A model generated the notes under the pieces. The model searched no databases. It saw only the letters and a list, made by a program, of their open reading frames with translations, and was not told the DNA's origin. The position numbers and the translations under genes were made by a program. A stretch of DNA of 64,000 bases from Parasulfuritortus sp049322515 (GTDB lineage: Bacteria > Pseudomonadota > Gammaproteobacteria > Burkholderiales > Thiobacillaceae): the NCBI GenBank assembly GCA_049322515.1, contig JBMOQW010000009.1, positions 55,573-119,572 of the forward strand, in the 5' to 3' direction. Below are positions 51,904 to 62,469 of the stretch, piece by piece. Within the stretch, counting starts at the first letter, position 1, and each line of letters starts with the position of its first letter.

Positions 51904-53080
51904 ACCGCAACAATCGATCAATCCCCTCCTGCACCCAACCAAAGCTCAGATGTTCCTGCTCCAGCCGTAGTCCTTCACGGATACGGTTGTCGCGCAGGTC
52001 GTTGTACAGGCTCAACTCCTCCGATGTCAGTCTGTGCAAATCGCACCGCTGCGGCTTGTCCTCCCGTCCCCAAAAGGACACGTGAGCATCAAGCGAGGCC
52101 CGATCCATGAGAAACGAATCGACGTGGCTGAAGTGACTCCGCAGTTGATCCAGGATGGCAAAGCCATGGGTATCGATGTCGCCCCAATAATGAATGGCAC
52201 ACTGCTCTAGCCACCGAGCCTGGGCGAGTGCGCCCCAACCGTATCCTGAGCCAAAGATAGCGATCGCTCCTGGTACGTTTGGCAAGGCCAGGAAGTTGGT
52301 TTCATTCTCGGTGATGAATACCCGCCGCACATCGATAGCCAACTGGCTGAAACTGCTGGCGTCCAGCGTGATGTCCGGGCACGACGTGCCGCCGATGGCA
52401 CGAATCCCGGGATCGAGGACTCGGAAGCGAATCCTCGTTGGTTTGTCCAGAAAACCATACCGGGCGGCAAACTGCGCAACGCCGGTCCTGGTGGTGTCCA
52501 CGCTGTCCACAGGCACAGCCAGGTCAAGCAACTCAGCCAATACAGCACGATGTGTCTCGATGAACTTGCTGTGCACGCCAGGCAAGTCCACTTGGCGCAG
52601 GTAGACCGCCGGCCGTGGATGCTTTCTGACCCAATCCACCACGGCCAGCAAACGAGGCCATTCACCCGCCAGTTCGAGGGCCTGCAATGGTCTCTTTTCC
52701 AGCCAGGGCATCAAGGAGGGATTTTGCTGCCTGGTCATTTCAACCAGGCTTGAAAACCGATCCCACTCGCGGCGCTTGCCGAGCCAGCCCAGCGCATCAT
52801 CCATCGAGTCAACCCAGCAGCTCGACGGGAGCTTCTGCAATCCCTGCACCCGGTGGCGAATCTCCTGCCACTCCAAACGCAAGGGACTGGCGTTGGCCAA
52901 TTCCGCAGCCCAGGTGCGCACGGCGTCAAACCGCTCGGTGATGTCCGCTGACGCGGGGCCCTTGATGGTCAAGCGCAATGGGAAACGGGTGTTGCCCGTC
53001 ACGGTATCCCGCAACAACTCCCCTCGTTCCCATAGCCGAGCCAACTGCGCTTTCAATTCCTTTGGGGTCGTCCACGTCAC
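51902..53080 (-). CDS. jetD: Wadjet nuclease subunit JetD
   Basis: A 392-residue protein with an N-terminal DUF3322 part (TPKELKAQLARLWERGELLR) and a C-terminal DUF2220 Toprim/topoVI-like nuclease: RVFITENETNFLALPNVPGA and HYWGDIDTHGFAILDQLRSH carry the acidic metal ligands. JetD cuts circular plasmid DNA extruded by JetABC. The start overlaps the jetC stop (ATGA). Confidence 0.94.
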   Translation of the reverse strand: MTWTTPKELKAQLARLWERGELLRDTVTGNTRFPLRLTIKGPASADITERFDAVRTWAAELANASPLRLEWQEIRHRVQGLQKLPSSCWVDSMDDALGWLGKRREWDRFSSLVEMTRQQNPSLMPWLEKRPLQALELAGEWPRLLAVVDWVRKHPRPAVYLRQVDLPGVHSKFIETHRAVLAELLDLAVPVDSVDTTRTGVAQFAARYGFLDKPTRIRFRVLDPGIRAIGGTSCPDITLDASSFSQLAIDVRRVFITENETNFLALPNVPGAIAIFGSGYGWGALAQARWLEQCAIHYWGDIDTHGFAILDQLRSHFSHVDSFLMDRASLDAHVSFWGREDKPQRCDLHRLTSEELSLYNDLRDNRIREGLRLEQEHLSFGWVQEGIDRLLR

Positions 53081-56000
53081 TGTGGAATCTCCTGCGCGGA
53101 CTGCGGCGCCACTGGCGCTATCGCTGCAGCATCCCTGGCCTTCTGCGCCCGGTACTCTTCGATGGACAGGTTACGCAATTTGGAGGCCCGACCGCCCTCG
53201 TTGTGCACGAACCCTACGCTGGACACAAAGGGCTCGATGATGTGGATTTTCTGCAGCGGCGTAACAATCAGCAGTTGCAGGTTGAGTTGCCGAAACAGCT
53301 TCAAACCGTATTGCGCCGACTCGTCCGAGCCACGCCCAAACGCCTCGTCGATGACCACGAAGCGGAAGGAGCGCGAGCGCACCGAACCCCATTCCAAGCC
53401 GAACTGGTACGCTAGGCTGGCGGCGAGAATGGTGTAGGCCAGTTTCTCCTTCTGGCCGCCCGATTTTCCGCCCGAATCCGAATAGTGCTCGTGTTCCGTA
53501 TTGTCCTCGCGCCAGCGCTCGCTGGCTGCGAACAGGAACCAGTTGCGCACATCCGTGACCTTCGCGGTCCAGCGCCGATCCTGTTCCGACAAGCCATCCC
53601 GTCCACGGAACCGGTCGATGATCGCCTTTACCTGAAGGAACTTGGCTTCGGAATACTGGGTGTCGTCTGACCCAGTCACCGCACCCTCGGTGCAGGCGCG
53701 CAGATCCTGCTGGAAATCGCGAATTTCGGCATCGGGGCTGGCCTGCGATTCCAGCACGATGTAGCGTCCAGGGTTGTAGTCGATTTTCGAGAGCGACTTG
53801 TTGATGTGGGCGATGCGATCCTTGATCGTCTCGCGCTCGCGTGCCAACTGAGCATTGAAGTTGGCAATTTCGTTGATGGTGTTTACGTTCAGCAATTCCT
53901 TGAAGCGTGCCACGAAACGTGGCAGATCATCGCGATTGAGCTGCGTCAGCAGATTTTCGAACTCGAAGGCGGCTTCCAGGCTGGCATCCATCTCGGCCGT
54001 CTCAAGTTTGAAGGTTTCCTTGAATGACGCCATCGCCTTGATGATCTTCTCAGCCAGGCGTTTGAGCTTCAGATCCTCGGAATCGATCCGCGCTTGCAGC
54101 CAGGTGCGTATGTCCTGCTCGCGGTTGTCGCAGGATTCCACGGTCAGCTGGTGTTCCCCCAGGGCCTCGGCCCGCATAGTCTCCAAGGTGGCCGACAGCC
54201 GCGCATCGACAGCGGCGTCCTGGACCAGTAATGTCGTCTGCTGGCGCAGTTCCTGTGCATCCGAGCGACGCTGCTCCACCTTGGCGCGTCGGTCGCGCAC
54301 GGATTGCAGTTCCTCTTCGATGCCCTTGAGCGCCTGCTGCAGTTCCCGCAGGCGTTCATTCAATTGCTTGAGGACATCCGATGCCTGCTCCAGCTTTTGG
54401 CGCTCGTCTTCAAGTGCTGCGATGTCCGTCGCTACACTGACCCAATCGATTTCTTCGAAGCTCGTGAACTCTTCCAGACGTGTCAGTGCGTCTAGTCTGG
54501 TCTGCAGCCCCTTGCGCTCGCCGTCGATCTTGCCGATTTGGCTGCCCACCTCGCCGAGATGGCTTTCGAGTTGGCGACGCTTGGCTTCCAGCGCGGCAAT
54601 CTTGGCGCTATTGCTCCAGCCGAGCACGTAGCGGCTGCGGTCATCGATGCGGTGCCGGTCATCCTTCTCGTGCCGGCCAGTCGGGTCTTTGATCTGGCCT
54701 GCGCGGGTGATGGCCCGCGTTTCCCGGCGGAACTGCTCCTGGGTGGCGCAACAGGCCACATCAAAACGATGGGCGAGCTCACGCTCCAGCCAGTCGTAGT
54801 GGGGTGAATCGGGCTTGATGGCGAGTTTCCTCACCAATGAGTCACGGTGCAGTTCCGGCAAATCCGATGTTTTGCGGGGTCGAACGTGGAAATAGACCAG
54901 GCGCCCGTGCAGATGACTGCCATCCACCCACTCGGCAACCGCCTTGTAATGGGCATCCGGCACAAGCAGAGCCAGGCCGAAGCCGCGCAGCAGTCTTTCG
55001 GCCGCGCCTTCCCAGTCGCGCTCCTCCTCGCGTACCTGGATCAACTCCCCCGCAAAAGGCATATCGTCCACATCCAGGCCCAGCGCGGCACACAGAGCAG
55101 CGCGTATCTGAATCTGCTGGTCGTCAATGTTGCTGCGCCGGCGTTTGAGACTGTCGATTTCCGCAGTCAATCGTTCGTGCTCAAGTTTTCCCTGACGCAA
55201 GCTCACGCCATGCTCGGTCAGCGTGTTCTGGAGGTCGGCGTCGCGGTTTTGGACATCTTCCCGCCACGTCTTGAATTGCGCCCGCTGCGCGGCAAAGCCG
55301 GCATCGTCGCGGGGCGCAGACTCGCCTAAAACGGCCGCCAGTTCACAGTAACGCCCATCCTTGGTCTTGCGTACATCGCGCAGTTGCTCTTTCTTGCGGA
55401 TATCGGTGGCAAGCCGCTCCAGACGGTCGCCACCGTTGTCATTGATGGCCTGCTTCAGTTCATCGACCTGACGGCCTTGCTCTTCGCGCGTACCGTCCAG
55501 GCGTCGAACCTGCCCATCGACCTTGTTCCACTCTTCATCGAGCAGGCCAAGACGTTTGTCCAGCAATCCCAATTTGAGGCTGGCGAAGTGCGCACGTAGG
55601 CCGTCGCGACAATGCCGAAGATGATTCACCTCGTTCACCAGCTCGCCATGCCGCTTGCAATCGGCCACCAATGGCGTCAGCAATTCCACCTGTTGCTGAG
55701 CCTTGAGCACGGCCTGATGGGCACGGTTGAGATCGTCGAAGTGTCCGATTAGTGCCTGGATGCGCGATGCCACCTCGAACGGCTCCAGCATATGGTTACG
55801 CACGAAGTCGGTCAGATTGCCCACCGACTTCATCGACACCGTCTGGTGGAACAGCTCCAACGCCTGATCATTCTCAATGCCAAAGCGGCGCCTGAACCAC
55901 GCGGCATAGGGCGGAAAGCTGTCGTGCAGTTCGGCGCCGGTCCCACGCAGCCGCTTGCGCAGGGCAGCGATGTCGGTGCCGAAGTTGGCGAAATCCTCGG

Positions 56001-56490
56001 CAATCGACAGGCTGCGCTCGGCCCCGAGGAAGAACCGGGCGGGCTGCCCTTGCGCCTCCTTCATCCAGAACACTTGCGCCAGGCTCACCGTCTGGTCGTA
56101 ACCCGCGTTGTGAAACACGCCCAGGATGACGGAATAGCTGTTGTTGTCGCGCAGGGATACCGGCTTGGCCACCCCAGTGACCTCATTCCGTTCGGATTTG
56201 TAGTGCCCCAACACGTAGGAACGCAAGGTTCGCTCCCTGCTGTCCGCTCCGGCGGCCTTGTTATAGGCAATGCGATGGGCTGGCACCAGCAGCGTGGTAA
56301 TGGCATCCACCAGCGTGGACTTGCCGGAACCGATGTCGCCAGTGAGTAGTCCATTCTTGCCGTCCAGTTGTAGCGTCCAAACCCGGCTGTCGAACGTGCC
56401 CCAATTGAAAACCTCCAGCCGGGAGAGACGAAAGCCCGACAACGCATCGTCCGCCATGAAGTCCAGTCCCAGAGACTGCGCCTCACTCAT
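53077..56490 (-). CDS. jetC: Wadjet SMC-like ATPase JetC
   Basis: About 1137 residues. The N-terminal ATPase half has SRLEVFNWGTFDSRVWTLQL and GLLTGDIGSGKSTLVDAI (Walker A near residues 51-58). A long coiled coil with a central hinge follows, and then the C-terminal half DSGGKSGGQKEKLAYTILAA (signature) and FRFVVIDEAFGRGSDESAQY (Walker B). It extrudes DNA loops as a MukB-like motor with JetA (kleisin) and JetB. The ATG at 56490 overlaps jetB by 8 nt. Confidence 0.95.
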   Translation of the reverse strand: MSEAQSLGLDFMADDALSGFRLSRLEVFNWGTFDSRVWTLQLDGKNGLLTGDIGSGKSTLVDAITTLLVPAHRIAYNKAAGADSRERTLRSYVLGHYKSERNEVTGVAKPVSLRDNNSYSVILGVFHNAGYDQTVSLAQVFWMKEAQGQPARFFLGAERSLSIAEDFANFGTDIAALRKRLRGTGAELHDSFPPYAAWFRRRFGIENDQALELFHQTVSMKSVGNLTDFVRNHMLEPFEVASRIQALIGHFDDLNRAHQAVLKAQQQVELLTPLVADCKRHGELVNEVNHLRHCRDGLRAHFASLKLGLLDKRLGLLDEEWNKVDGQVRRLDGTREEQGRQVDELKQAINDNGGDRLERLATDIRKKEQLRDVRKTKDGRYCELAAVLGESAPRDDAGFAAQRAQFKTWREDVQNRDADLQNTLTEHGVSLRQGKLEHERLTAEIDSLKRRRSNIDDQQIQIRAALCAALGLDVDDMPFAGELIQVREEERDWEGAAERLLRGFGLALLVPDAHYKAVAEWVDGSHLHGRLVYFHVRPRKTSDLPELHRDSLVRKLAIKPDSPHYDWLERELAHRFDVACCATQEQFRRETRAITRAGQIKDPTGRHEKDDRHRIDDRSRYVLGWSNSAKIAALEAKRRQLESHLGEVGSQIGKIDGERKGLQTRLDALTRLEEFTSFEEIDWVSVATDIAALEDERQKLEQASDVLKQLNERLRELQQALKGIEEELQSVRDRRAKVEQRRSDAQELRQQTTLLVQDAAVDARLSATLETMRAEALGEHQLTVESCDNREQDIRTWLQARIDSEDLKLKRLAEKIIKAMASFKETFKLETAEMDASLEAAFEFENLLTQLNRDDLPRFVARFKELLNVNTINEIANFNAQLARERETIKDRIAHINKSLSKIDYNPGRYIVLESQASPDAEIRDFQQDLRACTEGAVTGSDDTQYSEAKFLQVKAIIDRFRGRDGLSEQDRRWTAKVTDVRNWFLFAASERWREDNTEHEHYSDSGGKSGGQKEKLAYTILAASLAYQFGLEWGSVRSRSFRFVVIDEAFGRGSDESAQYGLKLFRQLNLQLLIVTPLQKIHIIEPFVSSVGFVHNEGGRASKLRNLSIEEYRAQKARDAAAIAPVAPQSAQEIPQ

Positions 56491-57151
56491 CGCGCACCTC
56501 CTTGGCCGATGCCGCGCCGGACAGGGCGGATTGGTAGGCCGCCAAGCGGGCATCGAACTCGGCCAGCCACTGCGCGTCGACAAAGGCCTTCAGGATGCGC
56601 CGAACCTCGAAATTGGCCTGCCCTGCCAAGCCACCACTCGCAGGCTTGAGCTTGTGCAGAAAGCCCAGTTCTACCACCTTGTTGATGGTGGTTTCGATCT
56701 GGTCGATCAGTTTGGCCTCGTTGGGCCCATCAGGCAGAAAAACCCGGACCAACTCGACGATCTCATCACGCGATAGCACCAGACGCGTGTCGCCGCCGCT
56801 GGCATCGAATTCGGCCAATTTCTTGCGCAGCAAGGCCAGCAACAAACTCACCGGAAACGACAAGGGGCGCCGCGCAACCAGGCGCGGCAAGCGCGGTGAC
56901 GGATCATCCTCGGCAGGCTCCGGGCGGCTTTTCAGGAAGGCATAACCCTCGGCCTCATCCAGCACCAGTTCCAGATTGAGTACCGCCACGTAGTCCCGAA
57001 CGCGGGCTTGCAGGTTCAGCAATGCCGCCCACTGGCGCTCATCCTGCTCCCGGTACTGCACCCCTTTGAGCAGCCCGATCAACAACGACGACAGATCCGG
57101 CTCGGATGCGGCTGCAAGTGTGGTTATTGCGCTGGCGAAGTCTTGTTCCAT
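56483..57151 (-). CDS. jetB: Wadjet subunit JetB (DUF4194)
   Basis: A 222-residue KITE-like winged-helix subunit: LIGLLKGVQYREQDERQWAA, RPLSFPVSLLLALLRKKLAE and QIETTINKVVELGFLHKL match DUF4194/JetB. It bridges JetA and JetC. It starts 30 nt after the jetA stop. Confidence 0.93.
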   Translation of the reverse strand: MEQDFASAITTLAAASEPDLSSLLIGLLKGVQYREQDERQWAALLNLQARVRDYVAVLNLELVLDEAEGYAFLKSRPEPAEDDPSPRLPRLVARRPLSFPVSLLLALLRKKLAEFDASGGDTRLVLSRDEIVELVRVFLPDGPNEAKLIDQIETTINKVVELGFLHKLKPASGGLAGQANFEVRRILKAFVDAQWLAEFDARLAAYQSALSGAASAKEVRDE

Positions 57152-57181
57152 CCCTGTTGAATTCCCTGATTCGTTCTTGGG

Positions 57182-58636
57182 TCAGCGCATGAAAATCACC
57201 CGAGGCAAGCGGGCCGTGCGACTTACAGCTTCGCCACGATCATCTTCTGCCTGCCAGTGAATGGCTTCTGGCGTGTCCTCATCCACCACCGCGTTGAAGG
57301 CATCGCTGCCCAGCTGCAGGTAGGCCACCAGTTCCGCCAAGCCCTGCTGCAGGGGCTGGGATGTCACCAGTTCGCGCAAGGTGATCTGCACCCTATCCTG
57401 CAAGGCATGGCGGATGTGACGGGTCAGCCTGGCCTTGTCCACCACCACCTGATCGAACAAGGCGGATGGGTCGATGTCCTCGTCCCCCGCCATCAGTGCC
57501 AGGTTGGCAATGACCGGTTTCACCGGCGGCGTAAACAAGGGCCGCTCCATCGCCAGTTCGATATCGGCGCAAGACTCTGCCATCTCCATCACGGTTCCCG
57601 TCGGCGGCGCTTCCCGCAGCGCCAGGGCCTTGCTCTCAATGCCGTGCAGAATGTCCATGATGCGGCGGTTTTCCAGCCAGGCTTGGTCGTCGAGAAAACG
57701 GCGCAGTTGTTGCGACAAGGCCGCCACCGTGCGTTGGGTGTGTTCGCCGGCCTCCATCCAGTCGTAATGCACGCGGCGGGTACGGGTATCGGGCTGCAAG
57801 GCAGCCACCGCCGGAAGCTGAAGCACCCGTTCCAACAACTCGGTCAACTCCTCCTGGCGGCGGCTGGAGAGCAGAAAATCCCAGAACGCTCGGAAGCTCT
57901 TGCCCTGATCGGAATCGGCAATCGCGTCGCGTTCGCCCATGATGTCTTCCAGCAGCGCCCCCTTGCTTCCTTCCCACAGCGCAATGCGCTCGCGAACACG
58001 CCGGTCCAGCTGGCGGAAGTTGTGCTCCACCTCGCGAAAGTCGGTGAGCAACTCGCGCGCACCCTGCATGAACTGCTGAAAGCGATCCTTCAGCGCCGTG
58101 TCATCCAGCAGCGGCACATCGCCCGCCAACACGCGGGCAATCTCGGCATCGATTTCGTCACGCTTCTTGTGCAGGTCGGCGATGCGCTTGGCCGGGTCGG
58201 CCTCGCTACCCTCGCTCATCTGCTTTAGCAGGTCGAACAGCGTGAGCAGGCGCGATTCGGTGCCGACGAACTGCCGCTCGGAAAGCTGCGCCAACCAAGC
58301 GATGGCCTTCTCGGTCGCGGGCGTGAGGTCAAATTGCGCCTCGTCGGTGCCGGGCTTGTAAAACTTGCGCAGCCAGCCCTTATCCGGCGATGCCCAGTCG
58401 TTCAGATAGTCGAGCGCGGGCTTGGGAAACGCAGTGTCGCCGAGATGCAGACGCAGGGCGTACAGCTCATCCTCCAGCGTCTCGGATAAATCGGCGGCCG
58501 CCATCACCCGCACATTGGGTGCGACGAATACGCGGTGCAGAAAGCTCGCCACCAGTGGCGCATGGTCCGAACGCAGCAGTCGCCAGGCAGGGTGGCGGGT
58601 ACGTAGGGCGTCGAGGGTGGCGAAATCCAGCGTCAT
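57182..58636 (-). CDS. jetA: Wadjet kleisin subunit JetA (DUF3375)
   Basis: A 484-residue DUF3375 protein: LDALRTRHPAWRLLRSDHAP at the start, ETLEDELYALRLHLGDTAFP, LLTLFDLLKQMSEGSEADP and DEIDAEIARVLAGDVPLLDD are characteristic of JetA. It closes the SMC ring as kleisin. Its ATG overlaps the stop of the upstream hsdS gene (ATGA at 58633-58636), so translation of Wadjet is coupled to hsdS. Confidence 0.93.
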   Translation of the reverse strand: MTLDFATLDALRTRHPAWRLLRSDHAPLVASFLHRVFVAPNVRVMAAADLSETLEDELYALRLHLGDTAFPKPALDYLNDWASPDKGWLRKFYKPGTDEAQFDLTPATEKAIAWLAQLSERQFVGTESRLLTLFDLLKQMSEGSEADPAKRIADLHKKRDEIDAEIARVLAGDVPLLDDTALKDRFQQFMQGARELLTDFREVEHNFRQLDRRVRERIALWEGSKGALLEDIMGERDAIADSDQGKSFRAFWDFLLSSRRQEELTELLERVLQLPAVAALQPDTRTRRVHYDWMEAGEHTQRTVAALSQQLRRFLDDQAWLENRRIMDILHGIESKALALREAPPTGTVMEMAESCADIELAMERPLFTPPVKPVIANLALMAGDEDIDPSALFDQVVVDKARLTRHIRHALQDRVQITLRELVTSQPLQQGLAELVAYLQLGSDAFNAVVDEDTPEAIHWQAEDDRGEAVSRTARLPRVIFMR

Positions 58637-59922
58637 ACGGCGCTCGACTCGGCGGGAGTGAACAGCGCGGATTCGAAGGCGGCCCAGGCGGACTGGCGCA
58701 GGGTGGCGGCCTCGGAGCGTTTGTTGTCGGCCATTGTTGTTTGCCGATTCAACTCTTCCAGCAATTCACGCTGTTGAGGAATTGCAAGATCAGGAATGGG
58801 AAGCTCAGCTACTTCCTTGCTGTTGATCGACGCGAGGTTGGTAGTGCGCTTGGCTTTGCTGCGGAAGTAGGCTTGGCCGTGACTACTGTTGATCACCGCC
58901 AATACGAACTCCGGGAGTAGCTTTTCACGGTCAAGGCGGACTCGCAACACGTGGTTTTGATGAACACAGTCTTCGATTTCGCCACGCCAGATCGCACCAC
59001 GCCCCACCAAATCGGGACTGTTTCCTTCGCAGAGAAGGACATCGCCGACTTCGAGCCGCAGTTTTGGCATTTCCTCGTCGGGGACGTTGATGTACTTGAT
59101 CTCCCGCAGATCCAATACACCGCGTTGCACGTTGGCCACGCGCAGATATGGGCGTGCGTGTACAGCAGGCCGGTTAGCTGGACACTTTTGAATGCCGTAG
59201 CTCACCCTGCCTCGCTGCCCGAGAGGAATCATCGACACACCACCAGCGCTTGCGGGTAATTGAGCCCCTGATCGTAAGATGCTCTCGTGGCTCCAACGCT
59301 CCACATCCTTGAACCGTGCCACGAATACCGGACGATCCGGTAAGGGCGGTGGCGGGGCCACGCCCAAGGCGGTCTCGAAGGCCTGCCAGCCTGCGCGCTC
59401 AATGGTTTCGGCTTCCTGCTCAAGTTGTGCAGCACGGGTCAGTGCGTCAGCATAGGCAGTAATCAGCGCATCCTGTTCATCCAGCGAGGGAACGGGAATT
59501 TCGAGACTCAGAAAACCTTCCGGCGTGACACGCTTGCGGCCACTGGTACCGGATGCCTTGCGCTGCAGATCGATCTTGAAGTGGTCCGCCCGCAGCAAAT
59601 GGTGCAGGTATGCGGGGCTCAGCTTATCTGCCCTCGGTGTGAATACCGGATATTCGCTGGTGACCACCGCCTTGGGGATGCTCGATGGAATCAGCCCGAC
59701 CGCGCCATTGCGCGCATCGATCTTCGAGAACGCGAGGTCGCCGGGATAAGCAGCGAACATCGCCCCCTTGAATGCCTCGGCACGCTCGCGCGGCAGCACC
59801 TCGCCCGAGAATTTGATGGTGATGGCCTGCCAGTCACCGAGCGCACCTGTGACACGCACAGGCTCATGGCGCGGAATAACGACATCGCTCAGCGGCAACA
59901 CAGGGAAGCCGCTGGCCCGCAC
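58633..59922 (-). CDS. hsdS: Type I RM specificity subunit HsdS
   Basis: A 429-residue protein with two half-similar target-recognition domains, each ending in a spacer helix (IPVPSLDEQDALITAYADAL and IPDLAIPQQRELLEELNRQT). Typical TRD segments include LGDWQAITIKFSGEV and RPYLRVANVQRGVLDLREIK. No ATG fits; I chose the GTG at 59922, 50 nt after the hsdM stop, although the frame is open further upstream. It would direct the methylase of the preceding gene and is coupled to jetA. Confidence 0.85.
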   Translation of the reverse strand: MRASGFPVLPLSDVVIPRHEPVRVTGALGDWQAITIKFSGEVLPRERAEAFKGAMFAAYPGDLAFSKIDARNGAVGLIPSSIPKAVVTSEYPVFTPRADKLSPAYLHHLLRADHFKIDLQRKASGTSGRKRVTPEGFLSLEIPVPSLDEQDALITAYADALTRAAQLEQEAETIERAGWQAFETALGVAPPPPLPDRPVFVARFKDVERWSHESILRSGAQLPASAGGVSMIPLGQRGRVSYGIQKCPANRPAVHARPYLRVANVQRGVLDLREIKYINVPDEEMPKLRLEVGDVLLCEGNSPDLVGRGAIWRGEIEDCVHQNHVLRVRLDREKLLPEFVLAVINSSHGQAYFRSKAKRTTNLASINSKEVAELPIPDLAIPQQRELLEELNRQTTMADNKRSEAATLRQSAWAAFESALFTPAESSAV

Positions 59923-59972
59923 CGCGCCAGCTTCGTTTTCAATCCAGCGTTCTATTTCCCTCCACCGCCGGA

Positions 59973-62458
59973 TTACGCAGTGGAGGGCGCCTGAAAATTT
60001 GGCGTGGCCTTCGGCTGCGCGCCTTGCGCCAACCAGTCCTCGAATTCGCGATAGGCTTTGAGCAGATCAGGCAGCTCGCTCGCCACCCCCTCGCCGGTTT
60101 CCCCGGTGGAAGTGATGCCCACGGTCTTGGGTGCGGCGACGAATACGGGATAGTCGAATAGCTCACGCACCCGCGCCCACAGCGCGGCAGTGTGGGATTC
60201 ATCGATAGCGCGATACCTGGTTTTCAGCTCCGACAGCAGTGCATCACCGCGCTTCTGTACCGTGGCCAGCACGGCGGTGGCCTGTTTCTTCAGTTCGGCG
60301 GCGGCTTTCTTGTGTTCCTTGGCCGCTTCGCCCTGCCAGGCCGGTTTTCCTTGCACGGTGGGCTTCGCCTGGCGTGGGTAGACGGGTGATTCCCCGGTTT
60401 GCCATAGCGGCAGCGTGCGACAGATGCCCAGAGCGGCCAGCTCATCCAGCAGGCGTTGCGCCTCGGCTCTTCGCCGGTGACAATGCGCGGTGCATACGCC
60501 GTGTGCTGAGCACTGCGCTGCGCGGCAAAACCGGTATCGAGTTCGGCGTGGGCCTGTGTCCATGCGGCTTCCCATTGCTGGCTCTCAGCCTCGGTGAATT
60601 TGCGTAGGAAGACCAGCGAAGCCTTGACCGTGGCATTGCTGGACTTGAATGTTTCTTCCGGCAGGCTGACCACCGCCAGCAACTTGGCGCGGCCTTCTGC
60701 CCAACGGCGCAGCCAGGCCAGCGACGGATTGTTGAGGTTGCCATCGGGCAGCACGATGCCCATGCGGCCGCCGGGCTTGAGCAGATTGAGGCAGCGTTCG
60801 ACGAAGATCAGTTCGGTGGGGCGATTGTTTTTGGCTTTGCCGATCTCGAACAGATCGAGGATCGGAGTCTTGGCGGCGGCGGCGTCGAGCAGGCTCTGGT
60901 GGCTTTCTTCCCAGGCTGGTCCGTAGCCGCGTTCGCGGCAGCGCGTGAGATAGGCTTCGTCATTCGGTACGCGGGTTTCATCGCTGCCGCCCACCTTCTG
61001 GTCGCTGCCAACGTTGGAGCCGAACGGCGGATTGGTCAGCACCAGATCGAAGCGGCCATTGAAGATGCCGTTGATGTCGAGCAGGCCATCGTGATAGTGA
61101 ATGCCGCCATGCCCGTCGCCGTGCATGATCATGTTCATCTTGGCGGTGCGGGCGGCACGCGGTTCGGCATCGGTGCCATAAATGCACTGCCAGGCCAGAC
61201 GCCCCACGCGGGTGTCGATGGGTTTATTGTTGTCGTCGCTGGGCAGCAGTTGTCGGTTCAGGCGCGAGAAGGCTTCCTCAATCTGACGTTCCTCCTCCTC
61301 CTCGGGCAGGGCCAGCGCTTCAATGCGGGCACGCTCCTCATCCTTCTGGCGCTGGATGTCGGCCACGATCTGGGCGCGGACGTGCTCAAAGGCACGGATC
61401 AGGAAACCGCCGGAGCCGGATGCCGGATCGCAAATGAGCTGCTTCTCCTGCGGATTGAGCAGGTCGACCATGAACTCTACGACCGGGCGCGGCGTGAAGA
61501 ACTGGCCCAATTCGCCACGGAACGTGGTGCCAAGAAATTTCTCGAAAGCCAGGCCCTTGATGTCGTCGCCGGTCTTGGAGAGATCGAAGCGTTCCAGTTG
61601 CTTGACGATGCGGCGAAAAGTTTCCTCCGAGATGTCGAGCTTGTCGGCGGCGGTGAACAGGTCGTCGGTGCGGTAGTAGGTCTTGGTCTGGTCGAACAGG
61701 CCATCGTGCACCGCCGGATCGGTCGGCAGGCGCACGGCGGCGCGGCGGTCGAGGTAGTCAGTAGTGAACGTGCCGTGCTGGCCGGAACGCTCCACATACA
61801 TCTTGATGAACAGGATTTTGGAGATGGTGTCGAATGCACGGCCCGGGTCCATCTTGTGCACGTCGCGCAGGATGCTGTGGCAGACGAACAGCAAATCCTG
61901 GAACTCCTTGCGGTTGAAGGTGCGCAGGGATTCGCGGATTTCCTTCAGCCGCTTGGCATCGCCCCAGTCCGTGGCCTTTGGAATTTCGTTGATGGCGACG
62001 AACCCACCCGGCAAACCGGGCACCAGCTTGAACACCGCCGTATGCCGTGCATTGGTGGCGATGAAGAACTCGCAGCCGGTGGCGCGGGTGTAGGACTCGC
62101 CCTGATAGTAGTCGCGCTCCTGAATCTCGATGGTGTCGGTCTTGCATTCGATGACCAGTACCGGCGTGCGCCCGGCTTCTTTTTCCGTGGCCGTCTGCCA
62201 GATCACGATGTCGGCACGCGGGCTCTTGTGCCCGTGCTGCGTGCGCCGCTCCTGATCCATCTGCTCCAGCGCGTAGCCGTAATGCTCTACCAACGTGCGG
62301 ATGAATTTCTGCCGGACGATCTCCTCCGGCTTGGTCGTAACATCACGCCATTCCTTGCGCAGCGGAATCCACAGCCAGTTGCCGTCCTGATGCAGGGCAT
62401 CGGCTGCCGGCGGAAACGGCAGACTGGGTTGATTTGTCGGTTTCTTGGTCTTGGCCAT
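59973..62458 (-). pseudogene. hsdM: N6-adenine methylase (HsdM) with N-terminal nuclease-like domain, frameshifted
   Basis: From the ATG at 62458 there is an HsdR_N-like PD-(D/E)xK domain (SPRADIVIW, LVIECKTD; D83, E104, K106), a methylase helical domain, then ICDPASGSGGFLIRAFEH (about 342-359) and LVLTNPPFGSN (about 473-483). At about 60466-60470 (residue 663) one base seems to be missing: the frame changes from ..IVTGEE to an unrelated tail ending at 60290. The true continuation, AEAQRLLDELAALGI to NFQAPSTA, is in another frame ending at 59973. The full protein would be about 828 residues. It may be a sequencing error, a real loss, or programmed frameshifting. Confidence 0.8.
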
Positions 62459-62469
62459 AATCAGCTCTG

